A DNA stretch of 64,000 nucleotides from Leptobrachium leishanense (taxonomy: Eukaryota; Chordata; Amphibia; Anura; Megophryidae): the NCBI GenBank assembly GCA_009667805.1, contig CM019064.1, forward strand, positions 80,020,675 to 80,084,674. The letters are read 5' to 3'. A model generated the notes under the pieces. That model ran no database searches and was not told the DNA's origin. It worked only from the letters and a program-made list of their open reading frames with translations. The translations under genes and the position numbers were made by a program. Positions 1-10,419 of the stretch are shown piece by piece. Numbering within the stretch: position 1 is the first letter of the stretch; each line of letters begins with the position of its first letter.

Positions 1-21
1 AAGAAACTCAGGAATTCTTAC

Positions 22-52
22 CTCTTCTACGGATATCGGCAAAATAACTCGG
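22..52 (-). CDS. pitpna/pitpnb: Exon 2 (31-base microexon) of a class I phosphatidylinositol transfer protein gene
   Basis: Read on the minus strand, a long pyrimidine tract (A-rich on plus, about 60-79) runs into TTGCAG, then 31 exonic bases, then a GTAAGA donor at bases 21-16. Exon 1 (6777-6796) ends two bases into a codon. The first base of this exon completes that codon as Phe, and the other 30 bases read RVILPISVEE. The joined start (MVLMKEF, then RVILPISVEE) matches the conserved N terminus of class I PITPs, soluble proteins that exchange phosphatidylinositol and phosphatidylcholine between membranes. Phe7 looks like the beta isoform; Ile10 and the hydrophobic residue at 13 look more like alpha, so the paralogue is undecided. 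The exon ends in phase 0. The lipid-binding domain is beyond the left edge. The family match is from memory; the splice sites and frame are directly visible. Confidence 0.85.
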
Positions 53-921
53 CTGCAAGAGAAGAAAAAAAAAAGAAGAAATTAGATGAGTGTCCGGTCA
101 CCGGGATAGTCACATGATGTCACAAAGAAATGTAATGCCGCTTTGTATCCATCGATTAATAACGTTCACTAAGGAAATCACAAGGTAACCTTGACTCACA
201 CTTTAATATCGCGCTCAGGACTTTAAATCAATACTTAAACAGCAATGAAGATCTGCTCTGTGGTATTTAATGCTGCAAAAAGGAGAATGATGATTGGCTT
301 CGGACAATGGCCGGATGTTCTGCAAGGAACCCAATTGTAATAAGAGAATCTCCATTACAGAAAGTGCAGATGCCCCAGTGCTGCCGGCATGGAACGCAGC
401 ATGGCAGCCAGGAAATGTAGGTAACATGGGTAGATGCCATCTCATTAAAATATATTTGAGATATTAACAGTGCTAGCGAAATACTCTCGTGGGGAAATCA
501 AGGATGCCAGCCAGCCAAAACCATGCTAAAGGGCTAATAAGAGATGGCTTGAAAAAATGCATATAAAACCTAGGGGCCAGGAAGGAAATGCAAGAGCAAG
601 GCAAGGTTGTGGATATTGATTTAGCGGTCGCTCTATTCTGGTGGCATGCCGCCAGTGACAGCTGTCCGACAGTACAACCCTCCACTCACTGCTCACACCC
701 GAGTGATTGCCAACATAACGGATCAGTCAGTATCCAAATGTTAATGCTGAGGGCCAATCATGCAGCACTGTTCAAAGACCCACGGTGCTGCCCCCCAGAG
801 GATGAACATGGAATAGCCCACTGCTGGGGTGGGGGTAATTAGTGGCGATGAGATATCAGATTGATCTTTATAATCAGTGCAATATCCATTCTCTAGTGGG
901 CTGTCCAGAGGCTTCTAGCTC

Positions 922-1102
922 TGGGACAGCCAGGCTTCTGAGCGACAGCCAGGCTTCTGAGCGACAGCCAGGCTTCTGAGCGACAGCCAGGCTTCTGAGC
1001 GACAGCCAGGCTTCTGAGCGACAGCCAGGCTTCTGAGCGACAGCCAGGCTTCTGAGCGACAGCCAGGCTTCTGAGCGACAGCCAGGCTTCTGAGCGACAG
1101 CG
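922..1102. repeat. 19-bp minisatellite, about 9.5 copies
   Basis: The unit GACAGCCAGGCTTCTGAGC repeats almost without change. Because 19 is not a multiple of three, all frames stay open across it and it produces overlapping spurious reading frames on the minus strand. The near-perfect homogeneity suggests recent expansion or exchange. It lies in the PITP intron 1. Confidence 0.95.
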
Positions 1103-1206
1103 TGTGTCTGGAGCACCCCTTATCCGAGTTTACTAAAAAGTGGAAAATTCCGGTTCTTGGAGTCTTCTGGATATTAGAATTCTGGATAAGGGGCGCCTGA
1201 AAGTGG
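1103..1206. mobile_element. Short MITE-like element with inverted ends
   Basis: The ends carry GGAGCACCCCTTATCC and, inverted, GGCGCCCCTTATCC. This resembles the common amphibian 'CCCTTATCCAGAA' repeat class. No target-site duplication could be defined, so limits are approximate. The minisatellite at 922-1102 abuts it. Confidence 0.4.
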
Positions 1207-2946
1207 TGAAAGTACGGGGGGGGGGGCAGCCAACACCTATAAAAGGGAATGAATTCCAATGGAATAAGCCCAATTTGATTTTGGGACTGACAATGTCACT
1301 ATAAAACACGGATTTCATTAGAAAAAAAAAAGAGACACTAAAAAGGAAGGAGTGCTCCCCCTCCCCAATCTGCATATATTGCTGGGTGAAGTGGGGTTTC
1401 CTTCACCCCACCCAGCATCACCAACAGTCGGAATTTAGAATTTTCGGCTGCTAGTCTTGAGATTGGTCACTAGTGACGTCAGCACGCAGAGAAAGCGTGC
1501 CAGTGTCACCCTCTCTGAGAGGGAGTGATGGATCAGATCTGCACATGTGTGGACAGCTCCCATCCATTGCTCTGCACAGGTGCCAAGCAACTTGCGTAGT
1601 AAGGTGCACAGTGTGCAGGTACTACTCTACATAAGGTGTGTAGTGGCGCAAATTTCATTAGCTACAGGGGCTTCAGGGTTCGGGAGTCCCTGAGCTGAAG
1701 AGGAGGCACTCCGCGCAATGAGGGACAAAAAAAAGTAAGATCTTAATATAAATAATGGGGCAGAGGCCGTCAGCAGACTCTGCCAAATGATTTAAAGGGT
1801 GAAAAAAATAAATAGAGTAATTTACTTGGCATCACAGGATGCTGTCATAGTGAGATGTCACCAGCTCAGGCTGCCCAATTAACAGATTATACCTTATAAT
1901 CATACTGAGGCACCAGAATTCAAGTCACATTGCATTAAATTTATAAGTATTGAAATAATTTGGAAATATTTAAGGCTCACATCACATATCACCCCAAACA
2001 TCATTCTCAAAATAAATTCTCTCTTTTTGTTCGCGCAAATCCACCATACATTCAATTATAAAACAAGTCCCTAAAAAAAGGCAATGTAGGCAAAATATGC
2101 TAATCGGAGCAAATGAACAGCCGGATTACAAAGTCTAGACAGACGAACCACACGCTTGCCAAAAATTGGTAAATTGCAGGTCAGGACAGGAAGATTTAGA
2201 TACTGGGTAAGGGTGTCACGATCATCTACATTAAGAAGGCGCCTGATCACAAAAGGGGGCATGCTGCCCACAGAGCAGCCAACATGTAATGCCCATGCAC
2301 AGAGAAATTATATATATATATCCAGATAGCCACATATAGATCATAGATCCTGATTTCTCTAGAATAAGGCCCAATTTGAGGATCAGCTCACCGAATGTGT
2401 TAATAAGTAGGATACAGCTTGACTAGTTTATATCAGAACTAGGGGCCGATGGGAAACATTTAGGAAGCAGTTGCGTAATTAAATTCTAGAAAGAATTTTT
2501 TCTTGGCATAATAATAATAAAGTGCACAGAACAATCCAGGGCCCTATTCCAACTCAGGTGCAAACTTAGCAACTCCATAGACTATAATGGCCATGGGTAT
2601 TTTACAGTAAGGTTGGAATACAGCTCCAGGAGCCAGAGGCTGCCTGGTTACAAGATCTGTCAATCCCTGACATGTGAAATGCTTTAGATTAGCCATCTTG
2701 TCTGCAAATTTAATCTTCTCTGATAAGATTATTACATTATTTTATAAATTTAAATCAGAGGCATGAGCAGACCCTGTGGAGAACGTCAAAAAGGTCCAAA
2801 ATAAAACGATAAAAAGGTTCAATAACAATTTCTGAGTGAGAAACCCGCTGATGTGTGAAGGAGTCAAGAGGGAATACAGTTCCGCCACTATATTTGCAGG
2901 GGGAACGCGGTTTCAATTCACACCACACTTAAGATTATATTTAGGT

Positions 2947-3248
2947 CAGTGATTTTCAATCACCATGCTGTGGGAGACAACCCCCCCCCCCCCCGAAAAG
3001 CCCTGCGGTGTGCCGCGAAAGGTTTCCGTGCAATGGCAGAATGAGATTTGTGAGTAACTGGACCGGGACGTATCGAACCAACCAGCACAAAGGGGAGATC
3101 TGTTATTGAACGCATTCTTAGCATAATACTAGTTGGTTTGCTTTTTATGTAGCGGATAAAGTATATCCTTTAATAACAGCTGGTGGTGCCGCGGCAATTT
3201 TTTTCTCCTGACCAGTCTGCTGCGAACTGAAAAAGTTGAAAATCATTG
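2947..3248. mobile_element. hAT-type MITE with perfect 8-bp target duplication
   Basis: The element begins CAGTGATTTTCAA and ends with the inverted copy TTGAAAATCATTG. It is flanked by ATTTAGGT at 2939-2946 and 3249-3256. An 8-bp duplication with CAG-type termini is the hallmark of hAT transposition. It has no coding capacity. A run of 16 or more C near the left end could cause sequencing slippage. Confidence 0.85.
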
Positions 3249-3404
3249 ATTTAGGTGTTCTATTACCCGTTTTCCCGTTAAATGCGAGAGGATAACACTT
3301 AAAAAGGACACAAAGTTTAAAAAACAGGGAGAGGAAGAAGATCAGGGGTTAAACATCAACATTTAACCCCTCTTTACACCGCCTTCTGTTTTAACCCTTT
3401 AGTC

Positions 3405-3539
3405 CAGGTGTCAGCAACTTTAGGCCTGCAGATGTTCCCAGACGACATCTCCCATGAATTTCACCCACTCATCAGGTTAGCAGAGACTCAAGGGAAATGT
3501 AGTCCCAAAACAAATGGAGGCCACGTTTGCCGACAACTG
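3405..3539. mobile_element. hAT-type palindromic MITE (CAGSGGTCAGCAAC family)
   Basis: The left terminus is CAGGTGTCAGCAAC; the right, inverted, is CAGTTGTCGGCAAAC. The flanks CTTTAGTC (3397-3404) and CTTTAGTA (3540-3547) match at 7 of 8 bases. The interior contains the 'CATCTCCCATGA' and 'GGGAAATGTAGTCCC' motifs seen in the cleaner copy at 60407-60542. Confidence 0.75.
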
Positions 3540-3939
3540 CTTTAGTAAGTGTATAAACTCACTTTGAAGCCAACACTGGTCCGGACATGACTGCAGGGAG
3601 GTTGGCGTGAGTGTCCAGCCGATCCGATGGCACTCACTGCCGAATGCATTGAGAACCCTTGGCGGGAGAGGAGTCCCACAAAGAGCTTGTTTCCAGGAAC
3701 TCCTCATGAAGCCCCGATCAGTCCAAACTTTTTTTTTTTTTTGGACTTTAACATTTCTGGTATAGATTATCATATAGTCAGGTGGAGTTAAACACTGGTC
3801 CCCTCCCCCCACTTTTGATGAACTACAATTACCAAATATCTTTCAATGAAATAGATGGCCAGGGAATCATGGGAGTTGTAGTTAATGAACAACTATTGGT
3901 CAATGTTTGAGATCCCTGAATTCTATACTATTAAAGATT

Positions 3940-4354
3940 AAGGCTAGGGTCAAACGAACGCATTATTCGCAGCGACCTTCAAAAAGTGCGTCCGAACGCA
4001 TTGACGTATTTTTTCACGGAATGCGCGAAAACGGTCAGACGATGCGCATTTTCGTGGGTGATTTTTTACGGATCATCAATAAAACACTTTTTGCGTCTGG
4101 ACGTTATGTAGGCCGGACATTAGCAGCGTCTGACGTCTCCTAATCACGCGCACATGCCGCTAGCGGACGCAGCGCACTCTGTACGTCCGTACCAGCAGTT
4201 CTGCGTTCATTTTCCACTTGCGTTGCGCGGCCGTACTTTCGTGCGACCGTACTTCATATATTGTCCGTCATTGCCCATCATTTGCTGCTACTGCGGCCGT
4301 GATTAAGTGCGCCTTAACGCACGTTAAAAATGCGTTAGTCTGACCCCAGTCTAA
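3940..4354. mobile_element. MITE with TAAGGCTAGGGTC termini
   Basis: The left end TAAGGCTAGGGTCAAAC and the inverted right end TAGACTGGGGTCAGAC are similar. Related copies lie at 15009-15454 and 35008-35338. The interior is unusually CpG- and ACG-rich. Bases at the insertion points (TTAA, TAA) hint at a TAA/TTAA-targeting superfamily, but no clean duplication fixes it. Confidence 0.65.
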
Positions 4355-6008
4355 GGAAAAACACAATTGTACAAAACTTTTAGATCTTCCAACACAATAT
4401 TACAGCCTCAGAGTAATGCGATGTGTTTACAGACCACTGCGTACGGGTTTAGGAAAGACCAAAAAAACATACCATATTAGGTTAAAAGCACATTCTCCCA
4501 CTCATATGCTCGATGTAGCCAAAGCTCTATATGTATAGAAAAATACACAAAGTGTCACTTACACACTCACGCAATACTCCAGGCAGTGTGTGTGCCATAA
4601 ATAAACACAACAGCAAATTCACACCTTTCCGTATCTTCATTAGGCAACGCAGGGGTAGGGCTATGACATATAGCCGCGTAATACTGTAACGACTTGTAGC
4701 TCCCCATTAAATGCACCTATTTGAGTGTAAACCAAGAAGTGGCAGGTATTGACCCAAAAAAATGCAAATTTTAGGCACATAAATAACTACATGGGGGGCG
4801 GGGGGACTCTCCAACTCGGCTGTTTTGGCCTAACGTTTGTAAATATTCCCTGGCCGATTTCTATATAAACAAATAAAGTGTTAAGAATATATTTATTTTT
4901 AAATCGTACTAACTCCTACTTAGCCGGAAATCAGCAGAGGAAGTGGCAGATGACAGGGATCTCAGATCATTCGAGGGCAGCGAGGATAAAGCCTCAAATC
5001 TCTGAACTCGTTTCACATCCCCTCAGGTTTAAACATTACTAGGTATCATCCAAGATCAGCGCTACAAAACTCCAAAAAGCACCAAACATCAGAAAAATGA
5101 AAACACGGCTCCACCACAGAAGAGTTAGAGGCAAAAGCCAGAAATTAAATAAATCAAACTCTTAATTATTTTTCAGAAACTGTTTACAGGGGATTCCAGG
5201 CCGCTTTAAAAGAGAGCTTTTATTAATTTTTTTTGCGCGTATCGCCATTTTTCAAAGCGGCATGTACAGAACAGTGGGGTGTGCCCCACAACAGCCCAAT
5301 ATCAAAGTCCATGCCAAGCTGCTCTTAATCAGCAGTGCCGAGCAAATTACAGGCTTCCTTGTAAATGACTTCATGGTATCATCTGCTCGCTGCGAGTCTA
5401 TTTCAATGCCAAAAGAGCACGACTATGTCCCTGCCAACATCCCATCTATGTGCCGCCGGTCACCCACGCCATCACCCACTGCATGAGCACACAGACCCGC
5501 TGCTCCAAGAGGCCTCCACCGCCAGCAACCTGCGTCTAATACAAGGCCTGCTGACAAAAGCACCCTGTATACCAAGACAGAACCTCGCAAGGGCAAATTC
5601 TAATTTGGAATTTTGGGGCAAACCTAGCATGGGGGGGGGGGACGCATGTTTTAGGCATAGAGCACGCTGCCGACGCGGGACAGGGGGATTGTGGGAAGGC
5701 TATTTATGGGCTGCTGCAACATCACAATATTGAGGTTCATTCTCTACAACTGGAAGGGCACATTTTAGGCCAAAATAAAAAATTATGGAAAAATAAAAAG
5801 TTAAAAACATTATACTTCTGAAGCCTCAGAAACCTGTGCCTAAACCAGGAAATGACTCAGCCAATCGGGATGCTCTCATGACTCGCATAGTGTTTGGGCC
5901 GGGCTGTTTTTATACATACATTGGCTGTATATCTATATTTTCCTCTTATACAGAGGAATACAGGTTATTTTTTATTAATACCTGGATGGGTCACATATGG
6001 TGCACAAT

Positions 6009-6615
6009 ACCCCCCCACTCCCAAATTTAATATCCTGTAATTTATTTCAAGGGGGAGACCCGCTCCTGACATACAATTACATATATTATTATTATTACTG
6101 GTGATAATAGCAGTATAAGAGCTACCCTGGAGTCTGATGGATGGGATCTCTGTGTTATGGTAATTGGTTCAATCACAGGTTAAAAGGTGAGAGAGGGCAT
6201 GAGAGAGGGCATGAGAGCATTCCTAGCATGGCATCCATAAATATGCAGGTAGGTAGACACACACACAGACACACTCTAAAAGCTGGCCTGTAAATCGGAG
6301 TTTTCCTCCTGGGGTTCAGATCTATTCTGCTTATTATTACCTGCAGATCCCAATTTATGGGGGAAAAAACAATGGATCCCATACTCTTAATTTAGGATAC
6401 CCCCCCCCCCCATTCATATCCTGCCATAGGTTACAGGGTGAGCTCAGCTCCTGACCTGCAATGTATACACACAGCTATAAATGCCAATATTATAATAATC
6501 ACAATAGACCTTTGATAATAATAGAGTGTGATTTCATGGCTGGATGGTCCAGTCACATGTTAAAGGTGAGAGAGGGCATGATCGCATTGCTAGCATGGCA
6601 TCCCTAAGCATGCAG
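6009..6615. repeat. Diverged tandem duplication, period about 380 bp
   Basis: The block from about 6009 to 6245 recurs at about 6398-6615. Both begin with a C-run and a 'CATATCCTG'-like stretch, share 'GCTCCTGAC', and end with GGTGAGAGAGGGCATGA followed by 'CTAGCATGGCATCC' and 'ATGCAGG'. The copies differ by many substitutions and indels. It lies directly downstream of the PITP promoter, inside intron 1. A role is not shown. Confidence 0.7.
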
Positions 6616-7110
6616 GGAAGCACATCCTCACTCCAGGCATCCGCCACCTGCTGCAGCAAGCTCCTGTATCCCTGTCACCTCCTCCTCCACAAGGACCGGC
6701 AGCCCAAACATCTCCTCCGGCCCCTGCCATTCATTTCTTCCTTCCATTCCCCCAACCCTCTCCGCCCGATGCTTACAACTCCTTCATCAGCACCATTGCC
6801 GCTCCCTGCTGCGCCGCCCGATCCTCTCCTCCGCTGCTCCCGGCCCCGAGTGAAGGTTACCGGTCACTTCCTACTCCGCACCGCGCTGGGGGGCGGGGCG
6901 TTACTGCGGCAACAACGTCGTCACAAGGAATCGTCACCAGCGCTGCCTGTGAAGTCAGGCTCCTGTGCCTGTGGCCCGGCCCCGCCCCTCTAGCCCTCCC
7001 CGCGCGCACATCTGGAGCTTTCCGCGCCGCAGGTGAGAGGGCGAAGTGTACAACGCGCATGCGCAACACGGAGATCGTGAAGCAGTGCAACGGCGCATCA
7101 TGAAACTCGC
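6560..7110 (-). promoter_or_regulatory. pitpna/pitpnb: CpG-island promoter of the PITP gene
   Basis: This is the clearest non-repetitive GC- and CpG-rich block in the window. It contains GC boxes (GGGGCGGGGC near 6890-6900, CCCCGCCCC near 6980), an ETS-type core (minus GGAAGTG, near 6866), and a perfect NRF1 palindrome GCGCATGCGC at 7055-7064. It surrounds and lies upstream of PITP exon 1. There is no TATA box, as expected for a housekeeping-type promoter. On the plus strand GCCGCAG/GTGAGAG at 7026-7039 is a good splice donor, so divergent transcription is possible. Confidence 0.75.
6777..6796 (-). CDS. pitpna/pitpnb: Coding part of exon 1, class I phosphatidylinositol transfer protein
   Basis: On the minus strand an ATG at 6796-6794 in a favourable context (GCGGCAATGG) opens M-V-L-M-K-E plus two bases of the next codon, then meets GTAAGC at 6776-6771, a strong splice donor. 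The 20 coding bases join exon 2 in frame, giving an N terminus matching class I PITPs. The 5' untranslated region extends upstream into the CpG-rich block to about 6900-7060; its exact start is unknown. The exon is far too short to appear as a long reading frame and was found from the island, start codon and donor together. Confidence 0.85.
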
Positions 7111-7687
7111 AAAAAAGCACACAGAGAGCTAGGAATAAACCGGGAAATGAATCCGCCAATCAGGATGCTCTATGTGTCCATGTCTAGACTCTAGGGCTGC
7201 TCCATACTGGTAGTGCAAGGGTCAGCCTCGGCATCCAGGTGTTTTGGGCAGGGGTCAAAACCTGGGGAAAAAAGTGAGGGAACTCCCCCACGAATTCCAC
7301 AACCCCTATTACCTGAAGAAATTATATATATATCACGAGTATAGCAGTACGTGGCGATCCCATTTTTATTAGTGTGATGAATCCACTGAAGTATTGGCAG
7401 ACAACAAAGAGCTGGATAAGAACAGACTTTACTCAGCAGCATCCATCTTACAATGACTACCACTCCCCGCCCCCTGATCACATGACTGTTAACTGTTTCC
7501 TAACATGCAGAATGAACTAGGCATAACTATAATACAATTAATACATAACATTTACTAACGTTAACTTTACATTTAAAAGACAAGCTTTCAAGAGTGTAAA
7601 CTAGAAACTATACTGATCAGTGAAAGGTATCACTACGTACAGGTATACTCGTGATTTTGGCAACTGGACTAACGCGTTTTATATATA

Positions 7688-8564
7688 CAGGGTTATCCAA
7701 AGAGATTCGAAAAGTCACCGCACGTTCGGTGACTTTTCGTTCTCTTCAATTCGGTTCCTTTTGCCGATTGCATTTCGGTGACCCTGCGGTGTATTCAGCA
7801 AACAGCACAGGGCCCCCGAATTGCAGGGAAAAGCTGCCGAAAACCTGACGAAAAGTAACCGAATGCACGCTGAAAACAAGCAAAAACATCTGGATTAACC
7901 TTCGAAAAAGCCGAACAGGAGCCGAATCACACAGAGCCGAAGCAGCTGTGACGTAGAGGAGGCAGTGAATAAATTAGAAAAACCATTTGTATGAATCTGG
8001 GAAAATGAACGCTGTTTGCAAAGAAACTACTGAGCGAAAATGTCTGAAATTTTCACAGGAGGTCCAGGGAATGATAATAAAGAGGGCTGTTACAAAAAAA
8101 ATAAGCAAACTGAAAAAAAAAAAAAAAAAATCGGACTTTTAAGTTTTTTTTAAAATTCAGAAAAATGCTTAAAGTATCCTAAAAAATCTATAAATAAAGA
8201 GACTTTTTGCTGCAGAATTTTATAATGAACGGTTTATTAGATATTGAATTAAACGGAATATTTTTAACATTGAAGCCTATGGGATTCTCCTGAATAAATT
8301 TGCCGAATTAACCACCGAATGGCAGGGCATTAGGGGAACCTTTCACTGCTGGTTGTGTTCTCTGAATAGCCGAAGCAGTGCTTTTTCATGGGATTTCACT
8401 GCCCTCGACAGGGACCGAACAGGCACCGTATGTGCAGGCAATTCGACAGGATTTGGCGAATTGCCTGCTCTCTGATAGCCGAATGGCGGAAAGGTAACCG
8501 AACACTGATTTTCAGCGTTCGGTTACCTTTCTCAAGCAATTCGAATCTCTTTGGATAACCCTGA
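7688..8564. mobile_element. Tc1/mariner-like non-autonomous element, TCAGGGTTATCC termini
   Basis: The ends CAGGGTTATCCAAAGAG and, inverted, TCAGGGTTATCCAAAGAG are nearly identical and lie next to TA. Inner inverted segments near both ends (TCGGTTACCTTT-like and ACCGAACG-like) extend the foldback. There is no transposase. The core at about 8198-8300 (TTTTTGCTGC, 'GAACGGTTTATTAGAT', 'GAAGCCTATGGGATTC') recurs in several other elements of this window. A relative is at 60569-61371. Confidence 0.75.
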
Positions 8565-8595
8565 TAATATATATATCACATACATATATATATCT

Positions 8596-9480
8596 ATCCA
8601 TGCACAGACCCCCCCAGAATTATATACACAGGCACAGACCCCCCAGAATTACATACACAACACTGAGCTCCCAGAATAATATACACAGCACTGAGCCCCC
8701 GAATAATATGCACAGCACTGAGCCTCCAGAATAATATGCACAGCACTGAGCCTCCAGAATAACATGCACAGCACTGAGCTCCCAGAATAACATGCATAGC
8801 ACTGAGCTCCCAGAATAATATACACAGCACTGAGCCCCAAGAATAATATGCACAGCACTGAGCCTCAGAATAATATACCCAGCACTGAGCCTCCAGAATA
8901 ATATACACAGCACTGAGCCCCAAGAATAATATGCACAGCACTGAGCCTCAGAATAATATACCCAGCACTGGTTATATGGATATATTTGCCCCCAGCTCAC
9001 ATGGATATATTTTCCCCAGTTCACATGAATATATTTTCCCCAGTTCACATGGATATAATTGCCCCCAGCTCTCATGGATAATGCCCCAGCTCTCATGGAT
9101 ATGCTCCAGGTCTCATGGATATGCCCCCCCAGGTCTCATGGATATGCCCCAGCTCTCATGGATATGCTCCAGCTCTCATGGATAATGCCCCAGGTCTTCT
9201 AGATATGCCACAGCTCTCATGGATAATGCCCCAGCTCTCATGGATATGCTCCAGGTCTCATGGATATGCCCCCCCAGGTCTCATGGATATGCCCCAGCTC
9301 TCATAGATATGCCCCCAGCTCTCATGGAGAATGCCCCAGGTCTCATGGATATGCCCCAGGCCTCATGGATATTGCCCCCAGCTCTCTTGGATAATGCCCC
9401 AGCTCTCTTGGATAATGCCCCAGCTCTCTTGGATATGCCCCCAGCTCATGGATATGCCACAGCTCTCATGGATATTATTG
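8596..9480. repeat. Two adjoining minisatellites
   Basis: From about 8596 to 8975 the units are about 27-30 bp (AGAATAATATACACAGCACT then GAGCCTCC or GAGCCCCA). From about 8975 to 9480 the units are about 20-24 bp (CCCCAGCTCTCATGGATATG and variants). The second motif is the same core (CAGCTCATGGAT-TGCCCC) as the array at 13280-14215. Reading frames across it are artefacts of repetition. Confidence 0.9.
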
Positions 9481-9499
9481 CCCCCAGCAGCTCACCTCT

Positions 9500-9762
9500 C
9501 TGTGGGCCCGAAACGATTGAGCAGGCCGCCGCCACACATTGCCGGCGGCCGCGTGCTTCCTGATAGAACGGCTGCTGACAGGAAGTGCAGCCGCTCGCCT
9601 GGGATCGATGAAACAGCCTGCCGCGATCTCGCGAGATCGCAGCTGGCTGCTAGATCCCAGGCGAGCAGCTGCACTTCCTGTCAGCGGCCGTTCTAGCAGG
9701 AAGCACGCGGCCGCCGGCAATGTGCGGCGGCGGCCTGCTCAATCGTTTTGGGCTCGGGCCAC
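9500..9762. repeat. Long snap-back palindrome, arms about 115-130 bp
   Basis: AAACGATTGAGCAGGCCGCC at the left is mirrored by GGCGGCCTGCTCAATCG at the right. The centre is GCGATCTCGCGAGATCGC near 9630. The arms are GC-rich and only lightly diverged, so a very stable hairpin would form. It directly follows the minisatellite, the same order as in the hAT element at 13208-14588. Confidence 0.9.
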
Positions 9763-9835
9763 AGCGGGAACCAGCGTTCCCGCTGTGGGAGTAGTGCGGG
9801 AACACCATTCCAGCGCGTTCCTGCAGGACTCGAGC

Positions 9836-9955
9836 CCTGGTTTTGGGTCTACATCTCCCATGATGCTCAGTCACTCATTTGGTTGGCTGAGCATCAAAGC
9901 AAAATGTAGACACAAAACATCTAGAGGCCAGGGTGGCTGACCCCCAGTGGTAGAC
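9836..9955. mobile_element. Fragment of a hAT-type palindromic MITE
   Basis: 'CTACATCTCCCATGATGCTC' and 'GGCCAGGGTGGCTGACCCC' match the right part of the CAGSGGTCAGCAAC family. The left terminus is missing or degraded. It belongs with 3405-3539 and 60407-60542. Confidence 0.55.
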
Positions 9956-10419
9956 TTTTCATGAACAAATTACAGTATAGAATTATTATATGGCTGCGGA
10001 GCCGGGGTAAAGTATGACCTCTTCTTCTGCCAGTGGCGGAACAGGCTCTCGGCCTACTTTAATTGGCATAAAGGAGAAGAAGTACCCGGTTTCTCCTCTG
10101 TTTGAGCTTTACGGGATGCAAATGAAAAATAAAGGATCTCCAAAAAGTAAGGTGAACCCTTATTTAGGAACCTGTGACGTTACGACTTGAAAAAAGTCCG
10201 ATTTCAACCAAAACATTGCTGGTTCCAAAATAAAAGTTATTTTCCTGCTTATTGGAGCGCTTGGATCCTCTATTTTTGCTTTAATGCTCTACAAGGGTTT
10301 AGGCCACCCTGGGGTCCATAAGCACCAAGCAGGACATCCTGTTCAATTTGTAACTTGGTGTGACCTCAACCGGGTTAGCCCTACGCCATATTAAAGTTTA
10401 TGACCAATGTCATACAGTT

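Larger units (their letters stand above)
53..6776 (-). other. pitpna/pitpnb: Intron 1 of the PITP gene
   Basis: About 6.7 kb lies between the exon 1 donor and the exon 2 acceptor. It holds no convincing coding sequence. It contains a 19-bp minisatellite, several short DNA elements (listed separately) and a diverged tandem duplication near its promoter end. The stretches 80-920, 1260-2940, 4360-6000 and 6250-6400 show only AT-rich, low-complexity or unrecognised sequence and short chance reading frames. Confidence 0.7.

Noticed and set aside
874..1259. Two minus-strand frames with repeated AQKPGCRSEAWLSLRSLAV
   Set aside because: Products of the 19-bp minisatellite; the same peptide repeat appears in two frames.
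6544..7159. Forward frame of 149 codons and minus frame of 100 codons in the CpG island
   Set aside because: Low-complexity frames expected in GC-rich DNA; the supported coding sequence there is only the 20-base PITP exon 1.
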